Below, piece by piece: positions 1 through 8,017 of a stretch of DNA of 64,000 nucleotides (positions within the stretch are counted from its first letter, which is position 1; each line of letters starts with the position of its first letter). Below the pieces are notes generated by a model. The model had not been told where the DNA came from, searched no databases, and saw nothing but the letters and a program-made list of their open reading frames with translations. Origin of the DNA: Tritrichomonas musculus (taxonomy: Eukaryota; Parabasalia; Tritrichomonadida; Tritrichomonadidae); contig JAPFFF010000070.1 in NCBI GenBank assembly GCA_039105265.1, positions 1-64,000 on the forward strand. Direction: 5' to 3'. Position numbers and translations under genes: made by a program.

Positions 1-213
1 AATCAGATCAACGTCAATCGACAGGCACTTCCCCGCTCGACCAACGAACCACGCAAATCACACATATAATCAATACAACACAGATTCACTATACAAAGTC
101 TCACTCGTTCGCAGACTCGCCGGCCGATGTTGATTGTATATCAGCATCGACCGGCGATTGACAAAGTAACTCAGCCAGAAAAATGTTTTATCACTCATTA
201 CTCATAACATTCA
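1..213 (+). repeat. Left inverted end of the pogo-like element
   Basis: Matches the reverse complement of 2423-2637 over about 210 bp with scattered mismatches. Shared blocks include GGCACTTCCCCGCTCGACC and AAAGTAACTCAG. It contains the hairpin at 118-156. The outer limit cannot be seen because it meets the window start. Confidence 0.8.
118..156 (+). other. GC-rich hairpin in the transposon end
   Basis: CGCCGGCCGATG and its near-complement CATCGACCGGCG flank a short AT-rich centre. Near-identical palindromes lie at 2482-2520 and 2737-2775. GC content is far above the surroundings. The centre runs in the same plus-strand direction in both ends although the flanks are inverted. It could be a transposase-binding or protected-end structure; the role is unknown. 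Confidence 0.7.
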
Positions 214-471
214 AAACAAATATTTTTTACTTAAAAATAAAGATTCATATTAAATTTTAACTTTTCTTTACTCTTTAAATCTAAAAAAAAAACTTTATCT
301 CCATATTTTGCTGTTCTAAGCTCATTTTTGGATGCGCTTTATTATTAATGTTTGATTTCTTCTATAATCTTTGCATTTTAAAATAAAGGAAATTATAAAC
401 TATTGAAAAAAAAAAAAAATCAAAATGTTTTTACTGAGATTTATTAATTCTGTGTCATAAAGCTTATTTCT

Positions 472-2304
472 TTAATAGTATTGATCTTCATAAATTTCAT
501 TTTCATCAAAATCCTCTTCTTCATTAAAGTCTTCTTCTTCAAGATTTTCGTTAAGTGCATCTTTTTCTTCCTCGTCAATGTCGTCTTCTTCTTCGATATC
601 ATCAGCTTCATAATTGGGTTCATTTGTGCCATTATCATCTTGTTTAAAATCATAACCTCGGTTCACAAGCTCTTCAGTTAATCCTGGAATGTTCCATCCT
701 GCTCTACGTGCATTTGCTGATATTCTTGCCCAAGCAATGAGTAGATGGTTTGTGATTGTCTCGTATCTTTGTGTGCCATAGAATATTCGGGAACCTGCCA
801 ATGATCTTAAGTGTGCTTTGAGAATCCCAAATATTCGCCTATCCAATGGTTGATAAATGCTTGTGCCGCATGCTGGAACATAGATTAATTCAATTCCTAG
901 AGCTTTTGCTTCTTCTTTAACAGCATCTGTTCGGTGGGATTTGTAGCAATCAAGAACAAGGGCACATGGTTTCCTACCAGCACATTCAGCATGCAGCCAG
1001 TTTAAGTACTGGATCATGATTTGTTCATCAACCCATCCGTTTTTAGACGGCCATGCTTCAGCTCGTTTTGCTGCTCTAAATTTTGAACAACTGGCATCTG
1101 TTTTTCCTTTAGCCAGTAGGATTAGAGGGAGCTTTTCATTGTATGTTATTGTTGCAATAGCCGTGAAACACTCTTTTTCGCTCCTGCTTCCTTCAAATAT
1201 AACTTTTTCCAATCCTACCGGTGCAATAGTTCGCAGTGTGCCGTTATTGATGCGTACCGATGTCTCGTCCATGTTATACACCGATTTTCTTGTATATTTA
1301 AGGACCGCATCTGCTACTTTCTGAATGAACTCATCAATGTAAGTCTTCTTTATTGCTCCGCGCCGAGAATAATGAGCAAGCCTAAAGGAGAAATGATTTC
1401 TCTTCATGAAAGTTCTAACCCACGTATCTGAAAATATTGGATCTGGCAGTCGATAATCTTCAATGATTTTGACTTGCATCTCAATTAGTGGCTTTCTTCT
1501 TTCATCTGGAACAATCTGACTTAAAAGAATTTGAGACTCACGAATGAATTCATTCGTGTACGAACCATTATCATTATATATAGGAGTATCAGACATGATA
1601 AAAAATTGAAAAGCAGCTCTTTCGGCAAGTACCCAGGGAAGCATGTACATTTTCTTGGCTCTTTGCCTAACTATTTCCTTAGATATAAACTTATGTTCAT
1701 TGAACATTGTCAAGATTTCACTAGCCAGCAGTTCCTCATGTTCTTTAATAAAATATTTGCGAAGTGGTGGCATTGTACGTTCCTTTTTCTTGATTTTCCT
1801 TACGTCATTAGTTATTTCCTGAGCAAGCACTAACTCGGCATATTTGGCATAGCATTTCATTCCTGTACGACCAGGTATACATAAAGGGAGATACTTCAAA
1901 AAAGAAGAATCTTGAGCTCTCTCCGCAATGTACTTCATTAGTTCGACCTCTGTGTTTGACCAGGTTTTCCCTTTGCGGCTTTCAAAGAAAGGATAGCAAT
2001 TATGATGAAGAAATGCTTCTGGGTTAGTCGCTAGATTTGCAATGGTTTGCTTTCCATCTTCAGAGGATAGATACTGGCAAACTTCCGTAAGAGGCTTATA
2101 ATAATTTTCCATGTAGGAATAGTACAGGACTGATAACTCTGGGGCAGAATATTTGAAAAGGTGGTCATTAAATTTTTTGTGAAGAAAGGGTGTTAAATCA
2201 CGAAATGAAATTTTGGGATTAACAATTTTCATTTGCGTAATATAAGCATATTCGTCTTCTGTCAATCTATCTGATAAAAGATCAAGCATTTCTTGAACAG
2301 ACAT
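472..2304 (-). CDS. pogo/Tigger-type DDE transposase, 610 aa
   Basis: Cuts and pastes its own element through a DDE-fold nuclease. Visible parts are a Myb/SANT-like region at about residues 108-160, a helix-turn-helix (CENP-B-like) region at about 185-310, and a DDE_1 catalytic core at about 340-500. The catalytic aspartates sit in NMDET (D346), VLDCYKSH (D452) and QPLDRRIFG (D488), so the spacing is DD35D, as in the pogo/Tigger/CENP-B group. The last ~60 residues are a strongly acidic tail rich in Asp and Glu. The frame is uninterrupted and flanked by the element's inverted ends. The ATG at 2304 is preceded by a T-rich stretch. Active-site motifs look complete. Assignment to the pogo group is firm; the subfamily is not resolved. 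Confidence 0.92.
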   Translation of the reverse strand: MSVQEMLDLLSDRLTEDEYAYITQMKIVNPKISFRDLTPFLHKKFNDHLFKYSAPELSVLYYSYMENYYKPLTEVCQYLSSEDGKQTIANLATNPEAFLHHNCYPFFESRKGKTWSNTEVELMKYIAERAQDSSFLKYLPLCIPGRTGMKCYAKYAELVLAQEITNDVRKIKKKERTMPPLRKYFIKEHEELLASEILTMFNEHKFISKEIVRQRAKKMYMLPWVLAERAAFQFFIMSDTPIYNDNGSYTNEFIRESQILLSQIVPDERRKPLIEMQVKIIEDYRLPDPIFSDTWVRTFMKRNHFSFRLAHYSRRGAIKKTYIDEFIQKVADAVLKYTRKSVYNMDETSVRINNGTLRTIAPVGLEKVIFEGSRSEKECFTAIATITYNEKLPLILLAKGKTDASCSKFRAAKRAEAWPSKNGWVDEQIMIQYLNWLHAECAGRKPCALVLDCYKSHRTDAVKEEAKALGIELIYVPACGTSIYQPLDRRIFGILKAHLRSLAGSRIFYGTQRYETITNHLLIAWARISANARRAGWNIPGLTEELVNRGYDFKQDDNGTNEPNYEADDIEEEDDIDEEEKDALNENLEEEDFNEEEDFDENEIYEDQYY

Positions 2305-2422
2305 AGAGATATTTTGAAAAAAAAAGTAATTTTCGTATTTTCAAAATATAATTGAATTGTTATTTGGCCATATTAAATTTATAAATATCTTATTAAGTTA
2401 CTAATTTTGATGGTGTTTTTAA

Positions 2423-2637
2423 TTTGCATGTTATGCCTAATGAGTGTTAAAACATTTTTCTGCCTGAGTTACTTTGCCACTCGCCGGCCGATGTTGATTG
2501 TATATCAGCATCGGCCGGCGTGTCTGCTAATGTGTGAGACTTTGTATAGCGAATATGTGCTGCATTGATTGTGCGTGTGATTTGCGTTGTTGGTTGGTCG
2601 AGCGGGGAAGTGCCTGCTGGTCGAAGTTCATCTGATA
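2423..2637 (-). repeat. Right inverted end of the pogo-like element
   Basis: Reverse-complement partner of 1-213. Its inner 126 bp (2423-2548) recur almost unchanged in direct orientation at 2678-2803, a period of 255 bp. The end is therefore built from a tandem module rather than a simple TIR. Confidence 0.8.
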
Positions 2638-2677
2638 AAAATTTTTTGTTTCTGTTCTTCTGTTGCGTCTGATATTG

Positions 2678-2803
2678 TTTGCATGTTATGCCTAATGAGT
2701 GTTAAAACATTTTTCTGCCTGAGTTACTTTGCCACTCGCCGGCCGATGTTGATTGTATATCAGCATCGGCCGGCGTGTCTGCTAATGTGTGAGACTTTGT
2801 ATA
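2678..2803 (-). repeat. Extra partial copy of the transposon end
   Basis: Direct repeat of 2423-2548, offset by 255 bp, including the hairpin (here 2737-2775). The match stops abruptly after TTTGTATA. Either this is the true outer end of a tandem-module TIR or it is a leftover of a second copy; the window does not decide. Confidence 0.75.
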
Positions 2804-3275
2804 ATAATAAAATATTTACTATTTAGTGAAATTATTTATTACCATTTTATAAAATTAATTTTAATATTTAATATTTTGAAAACCAAAAACCAATCACAAT
2901 ACAAACCAACTAATATATTTAGAAATTCAATTTAAAATCATCGTTTAATTGAATTTTTCATTTTTTTTTTGTTAATTTATCTATTTAATAAATTATATAT
3001 ATCTTAAATATAAAATATATATTGTTTATAAATAGTAATATCTATCATTTAAATAAATTAAAATAATGTTTAAATAAAATTTTTACTAGGATACGAAAAG
3101 TTTATTATTTCAATAAAACAATATAATAACTGAAAAAGTTAAAAATTTTTTAAAAATAAAATGAAATATAAACATGTATATCTTTAGAAATAAAATGTAT
3201 TATAAACATATAAATATTAATATATTATTTAAATATATATATACAATAATAAATAATAAAATAAATATAAATATA
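2804..3275. other. AT-rich spacer, no gene seen
   Basis: Very AT-rich DNA between the pogo-like element and Polinton P1. No reading frame, RNA or repeat that I can support. Confidence 0.6.
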
Positions 3276-3280
3276 TATCT

Positions 3281-3620
3281 AGTAGTATGATAAAAAGGGT
3301 GATTTCGGACCGAAGTCCTCACTCCCCCTTTTTAGCGTCGTCCGCCTAGCGCAAGTACAACTGTTAAACCTTCGATACAATTCTTATATCTTTCTCCAAT
3401 ATTATCTTCAATAGGCGTGATTTCTCAAAAACAATGCTCAGGACCGTTTTCAAAATCAAAATCAACGTCATTGAAAACTTTTTTGATGATCGCCATTTTA
3501 TCGAATTACATATGTGGGATAAATTTATGGACTTGTGCGGGGTTTTCATTAGTGTTTTCATATGTAATTAAAGGTAGGTGATTTCGGACCCTGTATTGCG
3601 CATAAAAATAATTCTCATTT
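3281..3620 (+). repeat. P1 left TIR
   Basis: 340 bp, pairing with 20760-21099 with very few differences. GGTGATTTCGGACC occurs near the outer end (3298-3311) and again near the inner end (3577-3590). A 65-residue frame lies inside each TIR (3364-3561 minus, 20819-21016 plus). It is duplicated simply because the TIRs are identical, and I do not call it a gene. Confidence 0.95.
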
Positions 3621-3627
3621 ATATGTT

Positions 3628-4146
3628 TCACGGTTGAATATGATTAAGGACTATATTAAAACTTCTCTTTTCTTTTTGTTCTCGTATTTCTTTTTCTGTT
3701 GGTGGTTTCAACAAATTGGAATAGCTTGATGGATAGTACGAAAATGATTCCGTTTCAGTGATTTGATTGTTGATTATAACATATGACATACCATATTTTC
3801 GCATCCACTTTTCACTCTTCGTAACTCTAATGAATAACATTCCACAATTAAACAGCATTGATACCTCATGATTGGAAATAATTTCATGATTAGACAATGA
3901 GATACAACTTACTTCTACATTACAACTATCACGATCAGGTTTAGCAAAATGATCTGGCATCGTTGAATGTTTATTTATGAAAACATGAGTGGTGGATTCA
4001 GTGTTGAAATAACGAGAGGGGAAGTTCTGCTTTAATACATTCATGATTGCAGTTGGTGATAAGCATCTATAATTCCAATAAATGTTATACTTCTCAATGT
4101 TCTTCGGTGTTATTGTTATTCGTGAGTTTGTCATTTCTGTTGTCAT
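3628..4146 (-). CDS. Unknown conserved-position protein, 172 aa (P1)
   Basis: Not recognised. It lies next to the left TIR and reads toward it. It has several cysteines and histidines and a C-terminal stretch with FSYYPSSYSN followed by a charged Lys/Glu-rich tail. The P2 gene at 62558-63031 also has a YYPS motif near its C-terminal third and sits near an end of its element. The first gene of P3 (28601-29080) has a similar YY-containing, acidic-ending C-terminus. These may be one fast-evolving family, but the similarity is weak and judged by eye. No protease or nuclease active site was convincing. Confidence 0.55.
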   Translation of the reverse strand: MTTEMTNSRITITPKNIEKYNIYWNYRCLSPTAIMNVLKQNFPSRYFNTESTTHVFINKHSTMPDHFAKPDRDSCNVEVSCISLSNHEIISNHEVSMLFNCGMLFIRVTKSEKWMRKYGMSYVIINNQITETESFSYYPSSYSNLLKPPTEKEIREQKEKRSFNIVLNHIQP

Positions 4147-4231
4147 CTATTTTTGTACATGAGATAAAATTCAAAAATAATTAAACAAAAATAAAAATCA
4201 TCAAAAGTCAACATTAATGAGATCTCACCAC

Positions 4232-6158
4232 TTACTCATATCCAGCAGGGACACCTACAGCATAATACTCTACACCATTTGTGCTCCATGTCCAGTATGT
4301 ATCGCTGCAAATCCAAGCTTCTGGTGCAGGTGGGTGTTGATCTGGATAGTCAGGGTCTGGTATAAAGTATGTGTCGTTCTCTCCTTGGTACATTGGTTGT
4401 CCTCTAAATGTGACTGTAATAGATGTTGAGCCCGTATCGATACCATCAAAGACATATCCAGCATTACTTCTCTCCATTTGGAAATTGATACCAAAAGAAG
4501 TACCATCACTCCTGCAATTGGTGTAACGCTTTCCAGTAACGGGATCATTAAGAGGTTGCGTGAAGGAGTCCTCAAATTCTTGGGTTGCTTCTAAAGTTCC
4601 GTCGAGTTCATTTGCAATAAGTTGATGTTGGTAGAACCTTGCTGCACACGTATCACTGAATTCAGTATCTGGGTATGTTCTTTTATTTACGATGAGCTGA
4701 ACATTTCTGTACATAATATTATCAAAGCAGGTGATGTCTGCCGGCGATTTTGGAAACATCATGGTAATGTTAGTGGCGTTACGAAGAGGTACAGACTTAG
4801 ATTTCAAGTCCATTTACCTTTGCGCTTCCCTCAAAGATTTCTCGAGTTAGTTCTTGCGCAGGTACTAGCAATGGTGTTTGTAATTCTCGAACTAAACCTT
4901 GATATGTTTCTTCTTTTAGTCCAAATCCTGCCAAGTTGCTACGTCCCAATTGTATTGTGCCACCGAGGACATCAAGGGTGATTTTCCCAACACTGAGGTT
5001 GATATTGTCGTCGCTCTTCTTAACATCAGTAATTAAAGCACCTTCTACTTCTTCACTTATGATTTTCACATCATCTCCAGCATTGAGAACATAATCAGGA
5101 TTGGCAGCAGCTATCATAATCGCAAATGAAGCTTTATTGATGTCGTCCTTTGTTACTCCATATTTAGTGTAGTCGGCTTCTGTATAATGGAAGTCTATCG
5201 TCAAAGGTTCTGCTTCATCATTATGTGTGTCTGCCCTACTTGCTGGATCTGTATCTGTGTGAGCTTTTCCTGCGTGTAGTCTTTGGTACTTAATGTGTAA
5301 GACTTGATTTGATGCTGGCTTTTCTGAGTAATGAACGACTATATTTGATGGTCTACCTACTTGTGTGAACTTGCGTGAGATTGGAACTACTGCTGGAATT
5401 TGTTCTGTAATTTCTTTATCCTCCAAAAACTGCAATGTTTCTTTTACAATATTTGGATTTACTTGACACCAGACCATTGCGCGAAGACTTGTTTTGACTT
5501 CCTCTTCTATTTCACCACAGATAGCATTAGGGTAGAGTTGCCAAGCCTGAAGTACAAGTTGATCTGTAAATGGAATTGTGAGTTCAATAGTGAATGTATG
5601 TGGCTGTCCATCAGCAATGTCTACTAAATCAATGTAGGTTCCACAGACAGATGGTGAGTATTGTGCAACGTTTTCCCAGATACTATGACTGAATTTACTA
5701 GAAGCTTTGGCATCTCTAGGCTTGATACTGTTATACGCAAATGATTCCCTTTGTAGTTCATTTTGCCTGTATGCAGAGAGGAGTTTGTCATTTATTCAGA
5801 ATCTACAGTCCTCATAGAATTCCATAGCATTTTTGAAGCCCACGAAGATTTTCATGAGTTTGTTCTTATCTGCTGAAACATCTATAGGGTCTGACAATTT
5901 AATTTTGAAGTCGAGGAGTATAGTTGAGAATGATTTTTCTATTTGTGTTATTGTGTGTCCTGAATGTGTGAGCTTGATTCTGGTCTTGGTTCCAACAGGG
6001 AGTGGAGCATCTTTGTCTTTAAACTCTTCCATAATGAATGAGAAAGAATTGTCGCCACCGTTTTTCTGTATTAAATTGCGCATCTTATTTTGGAAGAACC
6101 CGAGTACGTCACCTTCATCATTTCCTAAATTCTTGGTTTGAGCGTTGTAGTATGTCAT
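4232..6158 (-). pseudogene. Major capsid protein gene, broken (P1)
   Basis: Double-jelly-roll type capsid protein of Polintons, by similarity to the P2 and P3 copies. Shared blocks include GTKTRIKLTHSGHTITQIEK near the N-terminus, PAQELTREIFEG and PLRNATNITMMFP in the middle, and NDTYFIPDPD plus an ICSDTYWTWS block near the C-terminus. The start at MTYYNAQ is diverged from the pVI-like gene at 6201 by a short spacer. The gene does not read as one frame (about three breaks), so it is a fossil copy. The family call comes from gene order and blocks shared with P3's open copy. Confidence 0.8.
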
Positions 6159-6200
6159 TTCAGTTTCAAAAAAAGTATCTTTTTCCACAAATTCAAAATC

Positions 6201-6455
6201 ATGGCTTTCGGAAGTTTCTTCAGAAAGATAGCAAAAGGCGTTAAAAATGTCGTAAGTAAAGCAGCACCAATAGTATCCAAAGTAGCAAAAGCAGTAGCTC
6301 CAGTCTTCAGTGGTACAGTCGGAAATGTTCTCAATACTTTAGGCAATTTTGCAGACAAAGCAGATTCTTGGGCAAATGGAGACAAAAATAGCAGCGGAAC
6401 AAATGCAATTGGGGTCAGAAATGTAAACAGATTTGATGTCCCTATGTTGAAGTAG
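6201..6455 (+). CDS. Small amphipathic pVI-like protein, 84 aa (P1)
   Basis: Short Lys/Val/Ala-rich protein starting MAFGSFFRKIAKGVKNVVSK, which would form an amphipathic, membrane-active helix. It is divergently paired with the capsid gene, as in P3 (33014-33265) and P2 (59679-59900). Adenovirus protein VI occupies a comparable role as an internal membrane-lytic capsid cement; that analogy is inference. The C-terminus FDVPMLK closely matches FNVPLLK in the P2 homologue, suggesting a conserved tail signal. No enzymatic motif. Confidence 0.7.
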   Translation: MAFGSFFRKIAKGVKNVVSKAAPIVSKVAKAVAPVFSGTVGNVLNTLGNFADKADSWANGDKNSSGTNAIGVRNVNRFDVPMLK

Positions 6456-6478
6456 GTCTGAATTCCGACTGACTTCTA

Positions 6479-6583
6479 TCATTAATGTTTTTGCACAATC
6501 TGTCACCTCATTAATGTTTTTGCACAATCTGTCATCTCATCAATGTTTTTGCACAATCTGTCACCTCATTAATGTTTTTCCAT
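6479..6583. repeat. 29-bp tandem repeat, about 3.5 copies (P1)
   Basis: Unit close to AATGTTTTTGCACAATCTG plus TCACCTCATT, repeated with one or two changes. It lies between the converging ends of the pVI-like gene and the small membrane-protein gene. Confidence 0.85.
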
Positions 6584-6584
6584 A

Positions 6585-6719
6585 TCAGCAGTACAATTTT
6601 TTTCTCACTTCTTCATCTAGTGGTGGATCTTCATCAGGGAGTACAGAATAAATTTCCACACACAATCGTAAAAACTCAACTATGATTAAACATGAAAGAA
6701 GAACATTTGTTATTATCAT
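6585..6719 (-). CDS. Small single-pass membrane protein, 44 aa (P1)
   Basis: Starts MIITNVLLSCLIIVEFLRL, a hydrophobic membrane segment of about 18 residues, followed by a charged tail with DEDPPLDEEVRKKLYC. Similar small genes occur in P2 (59935-60069, tail PDPELTDEMRARLYS) and P3 (30053-30202, tail DEPPELTDELRRTLYA). The shared pattern is acidic-Pro-Leu/Glu...(D/E)E-(hydrophobic)-R-x-x-LY. Three independent elements keeping frame, size, membrane segment and tail make it a real gene. It starts 17 nt from the divergent gene at 6737. Function unknown; an envelope, entry or lysis role is only a guess. Confidence 0.8.
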   Translation of the reverse strand: MIITNVLLSCLIIVEFLRLCVEIYSVLPDEDPPLDEEVRKKLYC

Positions 6720-6736
6720 TTTTGTTCGTAATAAAG

Positions 6737-7078
6737 ATGTCAGAAATTAAAATACTCCAACCTATCACAAATTATATCAAAGAGTTTGATTCCCCAGATG
6801 AGTTCAACCTATTCTACAACAAGCATAAAGAAGAAATAGACAGCACCACAACTCACAAACTCAACAAGCTCTACCACATCAAAGGTTACAGAATTACCAA
6901 AATTAAAGATGTTTTAATGTTGAAGAAGCACGAGGAGAAGACCGAGTATGTAAAGAAGCACGAGGAGAAGAAGCACGTAGAGGAACCAGAAATGAATGTA
7001 CAAGAAGAGATACACCAAATGAAAGAGACAATAAACAGGATCATACAATTCTTAAATCCACCACAAGAAAAATCATAA
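6737..7078 (+). CDS. Conserved MSEIK-type small protein, 113 aa (P1)
   Basis: Starts MSEIKILQPITNYIKEFDSP. An upstream in-frame ATG at 6692 exists, but the P2 homologue begins at the equivalent MSEIKVL and a T-run motif lies just before 6737, so I choose 6737. The core EFNLFYNKHKEEID...THKLNKLYHIKGYRITKI is shared with P2 (60113-60448) and, more loosely, with P3 (33316-33750). The second half is Lys/Glu/His-rich and probably coiled coil; it includes a short repeat of KKHEEK. It always lies near the membrane-protein and pVI-like genes. Function unknown, plausibly a virion accessory protein. Confidence 0.75.
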   Translation: MSEIKILQPITNYIKEFDSPDEFNLFYNKHKEEIDSTTTHKLNKLYHIKGYRITKIKDVLMLKKHEEKTEYVKKHEEKKHVEEPEMNVQEEIHQMKETINRIIQFLNPPQEKS

Positions 7079-7101
7079 GTGCATTCATTTATTCTCTACC
7101 A

Positions 7102-7908
7102 TTATTGATTTTTTATTTTTGTTTCTCCTCCTTCTGTCACATGTACTAACATATAAGGACGTTTATTTTTCATTTCTGACATAGTTTTGTACATATCATA
7201 GAATTCATCAAAAGTTAAGTTACTCGCGGACTGTGAATATATGAAGTGGAGTTGCTGTTTGTTGAAGCATGGGAAGATAAATAATGTTGTGATCTCGTTC
7301 TTGATATGCGGTGCGAGACCTTTCCATGATTGAATCAGCAAGAAGTAAGATATGTTTGTGTGTCTGCAGCGGCGTAGTTGTTGTGAGAAATATGATTCTG
7401 GTGCCGCGAACAATTTTGAATTTGCTATATCATCAAAGAGTATAAGAGTATGTAGGGTGTCTTTGCTGAAGTCATGAACGTGTAACACTTGAAACATATC
7501 CTCCATCTGCCCATCATCTATTTTTTCCTCTAAATTCTCTCTCTTTATCATATAGTACAAGTTTTTAGCAGAGATTAATTCTTGAATGGCATCCTTACAA
7601 TTTTTCTCACTTACTACTATATATGGAATTTGAATGAACGTCTTCAGTGACTGCCAACTCTTATCATTCTCATCTCCGTTCTTCGTAACATATATTAACA
7701 AATGGTGTGTACTTAGAAGTGATATTTTAATGATTTCCTGTAGTGCTATCACAGTTTTTCCCATAGACTGTTTTCCTACTATAACATTCACAGAGTTGTA
7801 GCGAACATCTATATCATTGTGGATTTCATCTATGCTACTTCCACATAAGTTATTTTTGTTTATCTCTAGTGCTTGTGATACTATGTCATGAACTTTTTCT
7901 AGACTCAT
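7102..7908 (-). CDS. FtsK/HerA-type packaging ATPase, 268 aa (P1)
   Basis: DNA-packaging ATPase of the A32/FtsK-HerA group, expected to pump element DNA into capsids. Walker A is GKQSMGKT at about residue 42-49, and Walker B is TLILFDD at about 155. QLRRCRHTNISYFLLIQSW downstream resembles the sensor and arginine-finger segment of the family. The P2 copy (60459-61292) is closely related. The gene reads open, ends just after the converging MSEIK-type gene, and is followed upstream by the second virion-type gene in the same direction. Length is normal for Polinton ATPases. Confidence 0.88.
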   Translation of the reverse strand: MSLEKVHDIVSQALEINKNNLCGSSIDEIHNDIDVRYNSVNVIVGKQSMGKTVIALQEIIKISLLSTHHLLIYVTKNGDENDKSWQSLKTFIQIPYIVVSEKNCKDAIQELISAKNLYYMIKRENLEEKIDDGQMEDMFQVLHVHDFSKDTLHTLILFDDIANSKLFAAPESYFSQQLRRCRHTNISYFLLIQSWKGLAPHIKNEITTLFIFPCFNKQQLHFIYSQSASNLTFDEFYDMYKTMSEMKNKRPYMLVHVTEGGETKIKNQ

Positions 7909-7960
7909 TTTGCTGTTGGTAAATTGAGAAAGCCCAGTAGTGATAAAAATAAATAACTCT

Positions 7961-8017
7961 CACTTATGGTTCCCTTCTTATTTATGGTTCCCTTCTTATT
8001 TATGGTTCCCTTCTTAT
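7961..8017. repeat. 18-bp tandem repeat, 3 copies (P1)
   Basis: TTTATGGTTCCCTTCTTA repeated three times between the ATPase start and the end of the virion-type gene at 8014. Confidence 0.85.

Larger units (their letters stand above)
1..2803 (-). mobile_element. pogo/Tigger-like DNA transposon (left edge at window start)
   Basis: A DNA transposon with one long transposase gene on the minus strand and long inverted ends. Bases 1-213 match the reverse complement of 2423-2637 at most positions. A further partial copy of the end sequence lies at 2678-2803, in the same orientation as 2423-2548. The left end lies at the window edge and may continue outside, so the true termini and any TA target duplication cannot be read. 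The intact transposase and well-kept ends suggest a young, possibly active copy. Family placement rests on the transposase. Confidence 0.85.

Noticed and set aside
1-2803. Reading the first element as a Polinton or Mutator-like element because of its long ends
   Set aside because: Its only gene is a DD35D pogo/Tigger-type transposase, with no Polinton genes and no MULE transposase motif.
3364-3561. 65-residue frame in the P1 TIR (and its twin at 20819-21016)
   Set aside because: The two copies are alike only because the TIRs are nearly identical. No family match, no promoter motif upstream, and it reads outward.
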